A stretch of DNA of 5,778 nt. Origin: Aquabacter sp. (GTDB taxonomy: Bacteria; Pseudomonadota; Alphaproteobacteria; Rhizobiales; Xanthobacteraceae). Both the position numbers and the translations under genes were made by a program. Position 1 is the first letter of the stretch. Each line of letters opens with the position of its first letter. This document shows, one piece after another, positions 1 to 5,778 of this stretch. The notes beneath the pieces were generated by a model. That model worked only from the letters and a program-made list of their open reading frames with translations. It was not told the origin of the DNA and did no database searches. The stretch is from NCBI GenBank assembly GCA_030147645.1, contig JASBUY010000157.1:1-5778 (forward strand), in the 5' to 3' direction.

Positions 1-2
1 CG

Positions 3-1748
3 CCCGAGCCTTCCGAGCCGCGCGAGGCGTGTGCGCCGGTGGGCGAGGCGCTGGACAAGGCGGTCCATGCCGCGCTCGCCCGCCTCACCGGCGGACTTTC
101 GCCCGCCGCGCTCGCCAATGCCTGCACCGACTGGGCCATGCATCTCGCCATGTCCCCGGGCAAGCAGACCGAGCTTTCCATCAAGCTGGTGCGCAAATGG
201 GCGCGGCTCGCGCGCTATGTGGCGGCCTGCGCGACCCGGCCCGGCGGCGCGGAGCCCTGCATCGAGCCGCTGCCGCAGGACCACCGCTTCGCCGCCCCCG
301 AATGGCAGCATTGGCCGTTCAACGTGATGTACCAGTCCTTCCTGCTGAACCAGCAATGGTGGCACAACGCCACCACGGGCATCCGGGGCGTCACCGCCGC
401 CAATGAGGACATCGTCGAGTTCACCGCGCGCCAGATGCTGGACGTGGTCTCGCCCTCCAACTTCCTGTGGACCAATCCCGTGGTCCAGGCCCGCACGGTT
501 TCAAGCGGCGGGCGCAACCTCAGCCAGGGCCTGTCCAATTTTCTGGAAGACCTGGAGCGCGACCTGCGGGGCCGCAAGCCGGCCGGGGCGGAGGCCTTCG
601 AGGTGGGGCGCGAGGTCGCCGTGACGCCGGGCAAGGTGATCTATCGCAACCGCCTGATGGAACTGATCCAGTACGGGGCGCAGACCGGCGCCGTGCAGGC
701 CGAGCCGGTGCTGATCGTGCCGGCCTGGATCATGAAATATTACATCCTCGATCTCTCGCCCCGGAACTCGCTGGTGAATTATCTGGTGGGGCAGGGCTTC
801 ACCGTCTTCATGATCTCCTGGCTCAATCCCGGCGAAGAGGATCGCGACCTCAGCTTCGACGATTACCGCACGCTGGGTGTCATGGCCGCGCTGGAGGCGG
901 TGAACACGGTGGTGCCCGGCGCGAAGGTGCACGGGGCGGGCTATTGCCTCGGCGGGACCTTGCTCTCCATCGCCGCCTCCGCCCTGGCGCGCGACGGCGA
1001 CGAGCGGTTCGCCACCCTGACCCTGCTGGCCGCCCAGGCGGACTTCACCGAGGCGGGCGAACTGCGCCTGTTCATCAATGAGAGCCAGGTGAGCTTCCTG
1101 GAAAGCCTCATGTGGAGCCAGGGCGCGCTCGATACGCGCCAGATGGCGGGCGCCTTCCAGTTGCTGCGCTCCAACGACCTGATCTGGTCCAAGGTGATCC
1201 AGGATTATCTACTGGGCGAGCGCGAGCCCATGAACGACCTCATGGCCTGGAACGCGGATGCGACGCGCATGCCCTATCGCATGCATTCCCAATATCTGCG
1301 CCGGCTCTATCTGGACAATGACCTCGCCGAGGGCCGCTTCCAGGTGGAAGGGCGGCCCATCACCCTCGCCGATATCCGCGCACCCATTTTCGCGGTGGGC
1401 ACGGAGAAGGACCATGTGGCGCCGTGGCGCTCGGTCTTCAAGCTTCATCTGCTCACCGACACGGACCTCACCTTCGCCCTCGCGAGCGGCGGCCATAATG
1501 GCGGCATCGTCAGCGAGCCGGGCCGGGCGGGGCGCCATTATCGCGTCCTCACCAAGCTCGCCTCCGAGCGCCATCTCGGCCCCGACGCCTGGCTGGCGGC
1601 GGCGATGCGCAAGGAGGGGTCGTGGTGGGAGGAATGGAGCGCGTGGCTCGCCGCCCGCTCGACCGGTCTTGGTGCGCCGCCGACTCTGGGCGCGCCCGGT
1701 TATCCGGTGCTCGCTGACGCGCCTGGCGATTATGTGCGCCGGCCGTAA
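3..1748 (+). CDS. phaC: Class I-type poly(3-hydroxyalkanoate) synthase, 5'-partial
   Basis: PHA/PHB synthase, which polymerises (R)-3-hydroxyacyl-CoA into storage polyester at the granule surface. The frame is open to the left edge, so the true start lies outside; the first internal candidate is GTG at 39 (569 codons to the TAA at 1746-1748), and residues here are counted from it. Residues about 3-45 resemble the short N-terminal segment of alphaproteobacterial PHB polymerases. The PhaC N domain follows (DHRFAAPEW at 81-89, NPVVQ near 146-150), then an alpha/beta-hydrolase core. The catalytic triad is visible: Cys303 in the lipase-box-like GYCLGG, Asp458 in GTEKDHVAPW, His486 in SGGHNGGIV. 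The 28-residue Asp-His spacing equals that of Cupriavidus PhaC (D480/H508). LLRSNDLIW, WNADATRMP and the C-terminal DAPGDYV are also typical. The total length fits class I enzymes (about 590 aa), so only a few tens of residues are probably missing. It looks intact and active. It may be a secondary PhaC paralog, because no phaA, phaB or phasin gene is adjacent here. Confidence 0.95.
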   Translation, partial: PEPSEPREACAPVGEALDKAVHAALARLTGGLSPAALANACTDWAMHLAMSPGKQTELSIKLVRKWARLARYVAACATRPGGAEPCIEPLPQDHRFAAPEWQHWPFNVMYQSFLLNQQWWHNATTGIRGVTAANEDIVEFTARQMLDVVSPSNFLWTNPVVQARTVSSGGRNLSQGLSNFLEDLERDLRGRKPAGAEAFEVGREVAVTPGKVIYRNRLMELIQYGAQTGAVQAEPVLIVPAWIMKYYILDLSPRNSLVNYLVGQGFTVFMISWLNPGEEDRDLSFDDYRTLGVMAALEAVNTVVPGAKVHGAGYCLGGTLLSIAASALARDGDERFATLTLLAAQADFTEAGELRLFINESQVSFLESLMWSQGALDTRQMAGAFQLLRSNDLIWSKVIQDYLLGEREPMNDLMAWNADATRMPYRMHSQYLRRLYLDNDLAEGRFQVEGRPITLADIRAPIFAVGTEKDHVAPWRSVFKLHLLTDTDLTFALASGGHNGGIVSEPGRAGRHYRVLTKLASERHLGPDAWLAAAMRKEGSWWEEWSAWLAARSTGLGAPPTLGAPGYPVLADAPGDYVRRP

Positions 1749-1763
1749 CGCAATGGCGCGGCG

Positions 1764-1777
1764 CTGACCTGCATCAA
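1764..1777 (+). promoter_or_regulatory. FNR/FixK-type operator upstream of the two small genes
   Basis: The 14-mer CTGACCTGCATCAA lies 15 bases after the PHA synthase stop. Against the FNR/Anr/FixK consensus TTGAT-N4-ATCAA, the right half is perfect and the left half matches TGA, with mismatches at the first and fifth positions. FixK-type sites (TTGA-N6-TCAA) tolerate the fifth position, so only one mismatch remains there. It ends 78 bases before the ATG at 1856, a suitable distance for an activator site driving the DUF5132/HMA_2 pair. No convincing -10 element was found at the class I or class II spacing, so the start of transcription is unassigned. The assignment rests on motif match and position only. 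Confidence 0.55.
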
Positions 1778-1855
1778 AGCGCAGGGGGACGGCGCATGGG
1801 AGCCTCCGGAAGCGTCCGTAAGGACCGGCATTGAGCTCAAGATGTGAGACCCGAA

Positions 1856-2140
1856 ATGTCCTTCGCCCGCTATCTGGTCGCCGCCGCCGCCGGAGCCGCC
1901 GCCGTGATGCTCGCGCCCAAGCTCGCAGAGAAGGGGCGCCCCGCCGCCAAGAAGACCCTGAAGCTTGCCATGGCCGCCGCCTATGAGGCGCAGGTGAAGG
2001 TGGCCAAGGCGGCCGAGGGGATCGACGATCTCATGGCCGAAGCCAAGGCGGAACTCATCGCGGAGGGCCTCGCGGCCGCCATGGCCGAAGCCGCCGCAGC
2101 GCCGGCCGGCGCGCCCGCATCCACGGGTGACGCCTCATGA
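1856..2140 (+). CDS. DUF5132-like small membrane-associated protein
   Basis: A 94-aa protein of unknown function. Residues 6-20 are an Ala-rich hydrophobic segment that could span or anchor in the membrane. A basic GRPAAKK stretch (27-33) and a long Ala-rich helix with alternating charges follow, including GIDDLMAEAKAEL (55-67), and then a disordered Ala/Pro tail. The plan of hydrophobic N-terminus, RP-AKK motif and acidic 'LxAEAKAEL' helix resembles DUF5132 proteins, which are often encoded beside HMA-domain proteins and P-type ATPases, as here. ATG 1856 is preferred; an in-frame GTG at 1844 would add four residues (MRPE). Neither start has a strong Shine-Dalgarno: TGAGA lies about 6 bases before 1856, and AAGGA at 1820-1824 is too far from 1844. 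The stop overlaps the next start as ATGA. A phasin-like granule protein was considered because of the helix and the neighbouring phaC, but the hydrophobic N-terminus argues against it. The gene is fairly certain, the family less so. Confidence 0.7.
   Translation: MSFARYLVAAAAGAAAVMLAPKLAEKGRPAAKKTLKLAMAAAYEAQVKVAKAAEGIDDLMAEAKAELIAEGLAAAMAEAAAAPAGAPASTGDAS
2125..2130 (+). promoter_or_regulatory. Ribosome binding site of the HMA_2-like gene
   Basis: GGGTGA lies six bases before the ATG at 2137, inside the end of the preceding gene. It is a reasonable Shine-Dalgarno match at good spacing. With the ATGA stop/start overlap it supports ATG 2137 as the start and coupled translation of the two small genes. 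Confidence 0.5.
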
Positions 2141-2571
2141 CTGCGTCCGCGCCCGTGGATGTGCGCCTCGCCCATGCCATGCCCGGGCGGGTGCGCCTGC
2201 GCCTCGCGGGTCCGGGAAACGCGGGACTGGAGGGGCTGGCGGCGACGCTTTCGCGCCGTCCCGGCGTGCTCAAGGTCGCTTTCCGCATGGAGACCGGCAG
2301 TCTGCTGATCCTTCACGATGGCCGCTTCCGTCCGGAGCTTGATCCCGCGCTGCGCGTGGTGACGCGCCGGCCCTCGACCCCGTCCGCACCGCGCCGTGCA
2401 AAGCCTGCGCCTGCGCTCGGCGTCGGCGCAGGGGAGATGGCGGGGGCGGCGGCCTTTTCCGGCCTCGCCTTGCTCCAGATGGCGCGCGGCCGCGTCCTGC
2501 CGCCCGCTTTGACCCTGTTCTGGTATGCCGCAACGTGGTTCAGCGGCCGGTCTCGCCCACCGGGCGGGTAA
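2137..2571 (+). CDS. Cysteine-less HMA_2-type protein with hydrophobic C-terminal tail
   Basis: A 144-aa protein. Residues about 8-62 fit the HMA_2 pattern: a first strand with the HAMPGRVRLRL motif (13-23), a helix (LEGLAATLSRRPGV, 31-44), a strand around VLKVAFR, and METGSLLILHDG (51-62), the usual 'NPxTGSLLVxYD' region. The metal-binding CxxC of classical HMA domains is absent and the protein has no cysteine, as in much of the HMA_2 family. A Pro/Arg-rich linker (about 70-92) leads to a hydrophobic tail (101-135) with RGRVLPPALTLFWYA, typical of the tails of these proteins and likely one or two membrane segments. Start at ATG 2137, overlapping the previous stop by ATGA. It probably works at the membrane with a P-type ATPase such as the convergent one. 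Its substrate is unknown, and copper chaperone activity is unlikely without cysteines. Confidence 0.8.
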   Translation: MTASAPVDVRLAHAMPGRVRLRLAGPGNAGLEGLAATLSRRPGVLKVAFRMETGSLLILHDGRFRPELDPALRVVTRRPSTPSAPRRAKPAPALGVGAGEMAGAAAFSGLALLQMARGRVLPPALTLFWYAATWFSGRSRPPGG

Positions 2572-2612
2572 GACCGGACGTCCCGCCTGTCCGAGCGGGG
2601 CAGGAACCGGTC
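2572..2612. terminator. Possible bidirectional terminator between convergent genes
   Basis: The 58 bases between the + strand stop (2569-2571) and the - strand stop (2630-2632) contain an inverted repeat. The outer arms are GACCGG (2572-2577) and CCGGTC (2607-2612). The interior can pair further, either CCCGC (2582-2586) with GCGGG (2595-2599) or CCTG (2586-2589) with CAGG (2601-2604). No T-run follows on either strand, so an intrinsic terminator is only weakly supported. Its position between convergent stops is the main argument. Confidence 0.35.
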
Positions 2613-2629
2613 CGCATGATGTCATTGCC

Positions 2630-3784
2630 TCAGCCCAGCGCGGAGCGCAGCGCGGCGACGAGGTCGTCCACATCCTCCCAGGCCAAGGCAAGATCGCTGC
2701 GGCCCACCTGCCCATAACAGGCCAGGGCGCGGAAGAAGTCGGGCGTCGGAGCCTCCTCGAAGCCGAGCCGCGCGGCGATGGCGCCGGGGCGCCAGTCCAG
2801 CGTGAGCGCCAGCGCGCGGGCGAGATCCGCCTCGTGACGCCGCCCTGTGCCGAACGTGTCCACGGTCAGGCTCAGCGGCTCGGCGCGGCCGATGGCATAG
2901 GCGGCATGGACTTCCGCCCGGTCGGCAAGCTCTGCCGCCACGAGCGCCTTGGCGGCGAGGCGCGCCTGATAGGCGCCGATCCGGTCGATGCGGTGCGGGC
3001 CTTTTCCGCACAAGGCCGAGCCGCTCTGGCGGGCGAAATCCCCATAGGTGTCGATCCCGGCCTTTCGGCCGGTCTGTCCCGCATGGTGCGCGGGCCCTCC
3101 CGCCACGGGCGCGCCGCCGGGATTGATATGGATGCGTGTCGCGTCCGTAAGGCCGATCTCCGCCTGCGCGAAGGCGGGGGCGATCACCAGCGCGCGCAGC
3201 GCCTCCTCCAATTGGGCGGACGGAACGCTGCGCAGCAGCGCGGTGGACAGGCTGACATCGGTGATCGCCACCGGGTGCTGACCGCGATAGCGCACGCTCA
3301 CCTGCACCTTGCCGTCGGGCGCGAGGACGTCATAGGCGGCGCGCGCCGCCTCCAGCGCGCGGGCGAGACCATGGGCGGCGGCGATGGGCGCGGGCAGCAG
3401 AGCGGGCGTGTCCCGGCAGGCGAAGCCGAAGGCATTCACCTGTTCATGGGCCGGCTCGTCGGGCCGCAGGGGACCGACGCGTCCCTCGCCCGGCGAGAAG
3501 CTCGTCAGGATGGACGCCTGGCGGGGATCGAAGCTGCGCGCATCATAGCCCGCTTCCGCGATCACCCGGCGCGCCAAGGCGGGAATGTCCACCGCCGCCT
3601 CGCCGTCAAAGCGGGCGGCGATGAAGACGACGCCCGTCGCGATGGCGCATTCGGCGATGATGCGCGCGCCCGGGTCCTGCGCGCGGAACGCATCCACGAT
3701 GGCATCGCTGATTTCATCGCACAGCTTGTCGGGATGGCCGCGCGTCACGCTTTCGGAGGTGAAGATGATGTCGTCGGTCAGCAT
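2630..3784 (-). CDS. metK: Divergent S-adenosylmethionine synthetase (methionine adenosyltransferase) paralog
   Basis: A 384-aa protein, the length of E. coli MetK, predicted to make S-adenosylmethionine from methionine and ATP in the cytoplasm. Conserved features (E. coli equivalents in brackets): FTSESV with Glu11 (E8), GHPDK with His17 (H14), Asp19 (D16) and Lys20 (K17), Glu45 (E42), APDGK with Asp157/Lys159 (D163/K165), TGRK at 238-241 (R244/K245), DTYG, Lys261 (K265), Asp267 (D271) and the YAIGRAEP strand. Departures: the GAGDQG ATP loop reads AHEQV (112-116, D118 to Glu); the mobile QSPDI loop before it is absent and about five residues shorter; D238 is His234; K269 is Arg265; C89 is Ala. 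The rest of the fold is intact, and these changes match my recollection of a divergent bacterial MAT subfamily, so this looks like a paralog rather than a decaying gene. The start overlaps the upstream ATPase stop by seven bases (ATGCTGA), with a good ribosome site. The symbol denotes the family; a housekeeping metK probably lies elsewhere. Confidence 0.88.
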   Translation of the reverse strand: MLTDDIIFTSESVTRGHPDKLCDEISDAIVDAFRAQDPGARIIAECAIATGVVFIAARFDGEAAVDIPALARRVIAEAGYDARSFDPRQASILTSFSPGEGRVGPLRPDEPAHEQVNAFGFACRDTPALLPAPIAAAHGLARALEAARAAYDVLAPDGKVQVSVRYRGQHPVAITDVSLSTALLRSVPSAQLEEALRALVIAPAFAQAEIGLTDATRIHINPGGAPVAGGPAHHAGQTGRKAGIDTYGDFARQSGSALCGKGPHRIDRIGAYQARLAAKALVAAELADRAEVHAAYAIGRAEPLSLTVDTFGTGRRHEADLARALALTLDWRPGAIAARLGFEEAPTPDFFRALACYGQVGRSDLALAWEDVDDLVAALRSALG

Positions 3785-5778
3785 GCGACGGTCTCCGGCG
3801 GCGGAAGAAAGCGGGCCGGCGCGGGGGCGGGGAGGGCCGAGGCGAGGCCGTTGGCGGCGGTGGTGAGCGCGGCGATGGCGAGCGCACCGGCGATGCCGCC
3901 CGGGCCGAGCGGCGCGAGCCCCAGCAGCCGCCGGCTTGCCGGCAGCGCTTGCGCCGCCACCTGAAGCGCGATGCCGCCCCCTATGGCGAGCGTCAGATAG
4001 GGGTTGGCCGCGCGGCGCGCGCCGACCAGCGGCCCGGCCTCGCTGCGGCAGAGGAGGGCATGCAGCAATTGGGAGAGGGTCAGGCCATGGAAGGCCATGG
4101 TGCGTCCGCCCGCAGGTCCGGCTCCCGGCATGGCATAGCCGGCCAGCGACACCGCGCCCATGACCAGACCCTCGCGCAGGATGCGGCGGAAATCCGAGCG
4201 GCCGAGAATCGGGGCGGCGGGATCGTGGGGCGGCTGTTCCATCACGCCGGCCTCCGGGGCGTCCAGGCCCAGCGCCAAAGCGGGGAATACGTCGCTGACC
4301 AGATTCAGCATCAGCAATTGCAGCGGGGTGAGCGGCTCGCGGATGCCGGCGAGGCCCGCGCCCAGCACCACCGCCGTCTCCGAAGCGTTGGTGGAAACGA
4401 GATAGCGCAGCACCTTGCGGATATTGGCATAGGTGCCGCGCCCCAGTTCCACCGCCTCGACGATGCCGGCGAGATCATCCGTGGCGAGCACGATGTCCGC
4501 CACCTCGCGCGCGACATCGGTGCCGTCCGCACCCATGGCGATGCCTACATTCGCGGCCTTCAGCGCCGGGCCGTCATTGATGCCGTCCCCGGTCATGGCG
4601 ACGATGCGGCCCTTGGCCTGGAGCGCCTGGACCACGCTCAGCTTTTCGGCCGGGCTCACGCGCGCGAACACGTCCGTATTCTCCGCCACCGCCGCCAGCA
4701 CGTCGGGCGCGAGCTGGGCGAGCCGCCCGGCCTCCAGCACCCGCACTTCTGACGATTGCGCAAGGCGAAGATCGCTCGCGACCGCATAGGCGGTGGCGCT
4801 TTGGTCGCCGGTGATCATGACCGTGCGGATGCCTGCGCGATGCAGACGGTCGATCACCGGGCGCACCTGCGGGCGCACCGGATTGGCGATGCCGGTCAGG
4901 CCGAGCCAGGTGAGATCCTGCTCCGCGCGCGGATCGCCGCCCGCTTCGCCTGCCGCGACGCCGAGCACACGCAGCGCGCGCCCCGCCATGCCCTCATTGG
5001 CGGCGCGGATGGCGCGGCGATCCTCCTCGGTGAGGGCGCGGCGCCCGGCGGCATCGGCGATGAGGGTGCAGCGCGCCAGCACCTCCGTCGGGTCGCCCTT
5101 GACGGCAAGAACCCGGCCCTCATCGCTCTCCACCAGCACCGACATGCGCTTGCGGCCCTCGGCGCGCGGCACCAGTTCGATCACGCGGTGCCGCGCCGCA
5201 AGGGCGGCGAGGTCGATGCCCCGCGCCTGCGCCGCGCGCACCAGCGCGCTCTCGGTGCCCGACCCCACCACCTTGACCCCGTCGGGTCTCTCTTCGAGAT
5301 GGGCCTCGCTCGAGAGGGTGGCGATGGTGAGCAGGCGGTCGAGGAGCGGGGCATGCGCTTCGGGAGCGAGCAAGGTGCCGCCCGCATGGAGTTCCGCCAG
5401 TTCCATGCCGGGCAAGGTGAGGGTGCCGGTCTTGTCCAGGCAGATCATCTCGACCGCGCCGAGCGTTTCCACTGCATCGAGGCGCCGCACATAGATCTGG
5501 CGCGCCCGCATGTCCTGGACGCCCACGGCGAGCGTGGTGGTGGCGACCGCCGGCAGGCCCTCGGGAATGGCCGCGACGGCGAGCGAGATGGCGCTGCGCA
5601 GAATGTTCACCCAGGGGTCGCCGCGCATCCAGCCGAGCGCGGCCACGGCGAGGCAGATCACGCCATTCACCACCACCAGTTCGCGCTCGATCTCGCCCAA
5701 TTGCCGCTCGATGGGAGTCTGCGGCGCATTGAGCGCGCCGAGCAGCGCCTGCACCTGCCCGATCTCGGTGCGGGCGGC
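3778..5778 (-). CDS. P2-type (calcium-pump-like) cation-transporting P-type ATPase, N-terminus missing
   Basis: Membrane pump that moves a cation using ATP. The frame runs off the right edge; residues are counted from the in-frame GTG at 5754 (658 aa to the stop), which is not the real start because eight more codons (AARTEIGQ) precede it. Roughly 230-250 residues (M1-M2, most of the actuator domain) are missing. Visible in order: M3 (26-43), M4 with AAIPEGLP (61-68), phosphorylation site DKTGT with Asp107, N-domain RKRMSV (201-206) and VKGDPTE (218-224), TGD (315-317), GDGIND (389-394), M5 with N456 and E459, M6 NLVSD with N484 and D488, and M7-M10 to about 641. The M4-M6 cation residues match SERCA (E309, N768, E771, N796, D800; Ser for T799), pointing to a Ca2+-type or related P2 pump rather than a heavy-metal P1B pump, which would have CPx in M4. 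The M8 position of E908 is Gln562, as in plasma-membrane Ca2+ pumps. The adenine-stacking Phe before RKRM appears to be Arg197. Substrate unproven. Confidence 0.93.
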   Translation of the reverse strand, partial: AARTEIGQVQALLGALNAPQTPIERQLGEIERELVVVNGVICLAVAALGWMRGDPWVNILRSAISLAVAAIPEGLPAVATTTLAVGVQDMRARQIYVRRLDAVETLGAVEMICLDKTGTLTLPGMELAELHAGGTLLAPEAHAPLLDRLLTIATLSSEAHLEERPDGVKVVGSGTESALVRAAQARGIDLAALAARHRVIELVPRAEGRKRMSVLVESDEGRVLAVKGDPTEVLARCTLIADAAGRRALTEEDRRAIRAANEGMAGRALRVLGVAAGEAGGDPRAEQDLTWLGLTGIANPVRPQVRPVIDRLHRAGIRTVMITGDQSATAYAVASDLRLAQSSEVRVLEAGRLAQLAPDVLAAVAENTDVFARVSPAEKLSVVQALQAKGRIVAMTGDGINDGPALKAANVGIAMGADGTDVAREVADIVLATDDLAGIVEAVELGRGTYANIRKVLRYLVSTNASETAVVLGAGLAGIREPLTPLQLLMLNLVSDVFPALALGLDAPEAGVMEQPPHDPAAPILGRSDFRRILREGLVMGAVSLAGYAMPGAGPAGGRTMAFHGLTLSQLLHALLCRSEAGPLVGARRAANPYLTLAIGGGIALQVAAQALPASRRLLGLAPLGPGGIAGALAIAALTTAANGLASALPAPAPARFLPPPETVAC
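3792..3796 (-). promoter_or_regulatory. Ribosome binding site of the SAM synthetase paralog
   Basis: On the - strand, GGAGA lies seven bases before the ATG at 3784-3782, within the last codons of the ATPase gene. This supports the chosen start and co-translation from a shared mRNA. Confidence 0.6.

Noticed and set aside
1831..1840. Perfect 10-bp palindrome TTGAGCTCAA just before the small-gene start
   Set aside because: It resembles FNR half-sites, but they are separated by two bases instead of the six required between TTGA and TCAA, and a 10-bp palindrome can occur by chance. It may be worth checking for conservation, but it is not called.
1749..1855. Search for a phaC terminator or a sigma70 promoter in the gap
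   Set aside because: No stable stem with a T-run and no convincing -35/-10 pair were found; only the FNR-like site stands out.
1981..2715. A 244-codon - strand open frame opposite the two small genes
   Set aside because: Arg/Ala/Pro-rich composition without motifs; it overlaps HMA_2 and DUF5132-like genes on the other strand and would cross into the SAM synthetase 3' end.
2807..3375. Near-identical short strings around GCGCGCGGGCGAGA within the SAM synthetase gene
   Set aside because: They encode similar Ala/Leu/Arg-rich helices in a GC-rich gene and are explained by composition and codon use, not by a true repeat element.
2525..3964. A 479-codon + strand open frame running antisense across the SAM synthetase and the ATPase 3' end
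   Set aside because: It is a codon-position shadow in GC-rich DNA: its translation is Arg/Gly/Ala-rich without family motifs, and the opposite strand encodes a recognisable full-length MetK-type enzyme.
3949..5494. Several + strand open frames (up to 267 codons) opposite the ATPase
   Set aside because: Their translations are low-complexity Arg/Ser/Ala/His-rich with no recognisable domain, while the - strand frame carries every P-type ATPase motif in order.

Overview
This is a GC-rich, almost fully coding window of bacterial chromosome. The character of its proteins points to an alphaproteobacterium, probably of the Hyphomicrobiales (Xanthobacter/Azorhizobium/Rhodopseudomonas-like). The clues are a polyhydroxyalkanoate (PHA) synthase with the short extra N-terminal segment typical of alphaproteobacterial PHB polymerases, a divergent S-adenosylmethionine synthetase paralog, and an FNR/FixK-like operator. 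The taxonomic placement is inference; no rRNA or tRNA gene is present.

Layout. On the + strand, a class I-type PHA synthase (3-1748, 5' end outside the window) is followed by a 107-base gap carrying a 14-bp FNR/FixK-type site (1764-1777). Two small + strand genes follow and overlap by ATGA: a DUF5132-like small membrane-associated protein (1856-2140) and a cysteine-less HMA_2-type protein with a hydrophobic C-terminal tail (2137-2571). They converge, across about 58 bases containing an inverted repeat, on two - strand genes: a divergent methionine adenosyltransferase (3784 to 2630) and, upstream of it with a 7-base overlap, a P2-type (calcium-pump-like) cation-transporting P-type ATPase (3778 up to the right edge, N-terminus missing).

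How the parts may work together. HMA_2 and DUF5132-like small proteins are commonly found beside P-type ATPases, so the two small genes and the ATPase plausibly form one membrane cation-handling unit. The SAM synthetase is translationally coupled to the ATPase and departs from housekeeping MetK at several active-site positions, so it looks like a specialised paralog. With the PHA synthase and an oxygen-responsive-type operator, the set resembles an alphaproteobacterial low-oxygen or energy-limitation gene cluster. That joint role is a hypothesis. No mobile element, CRISPR array, tRNA or rRNA was seen.
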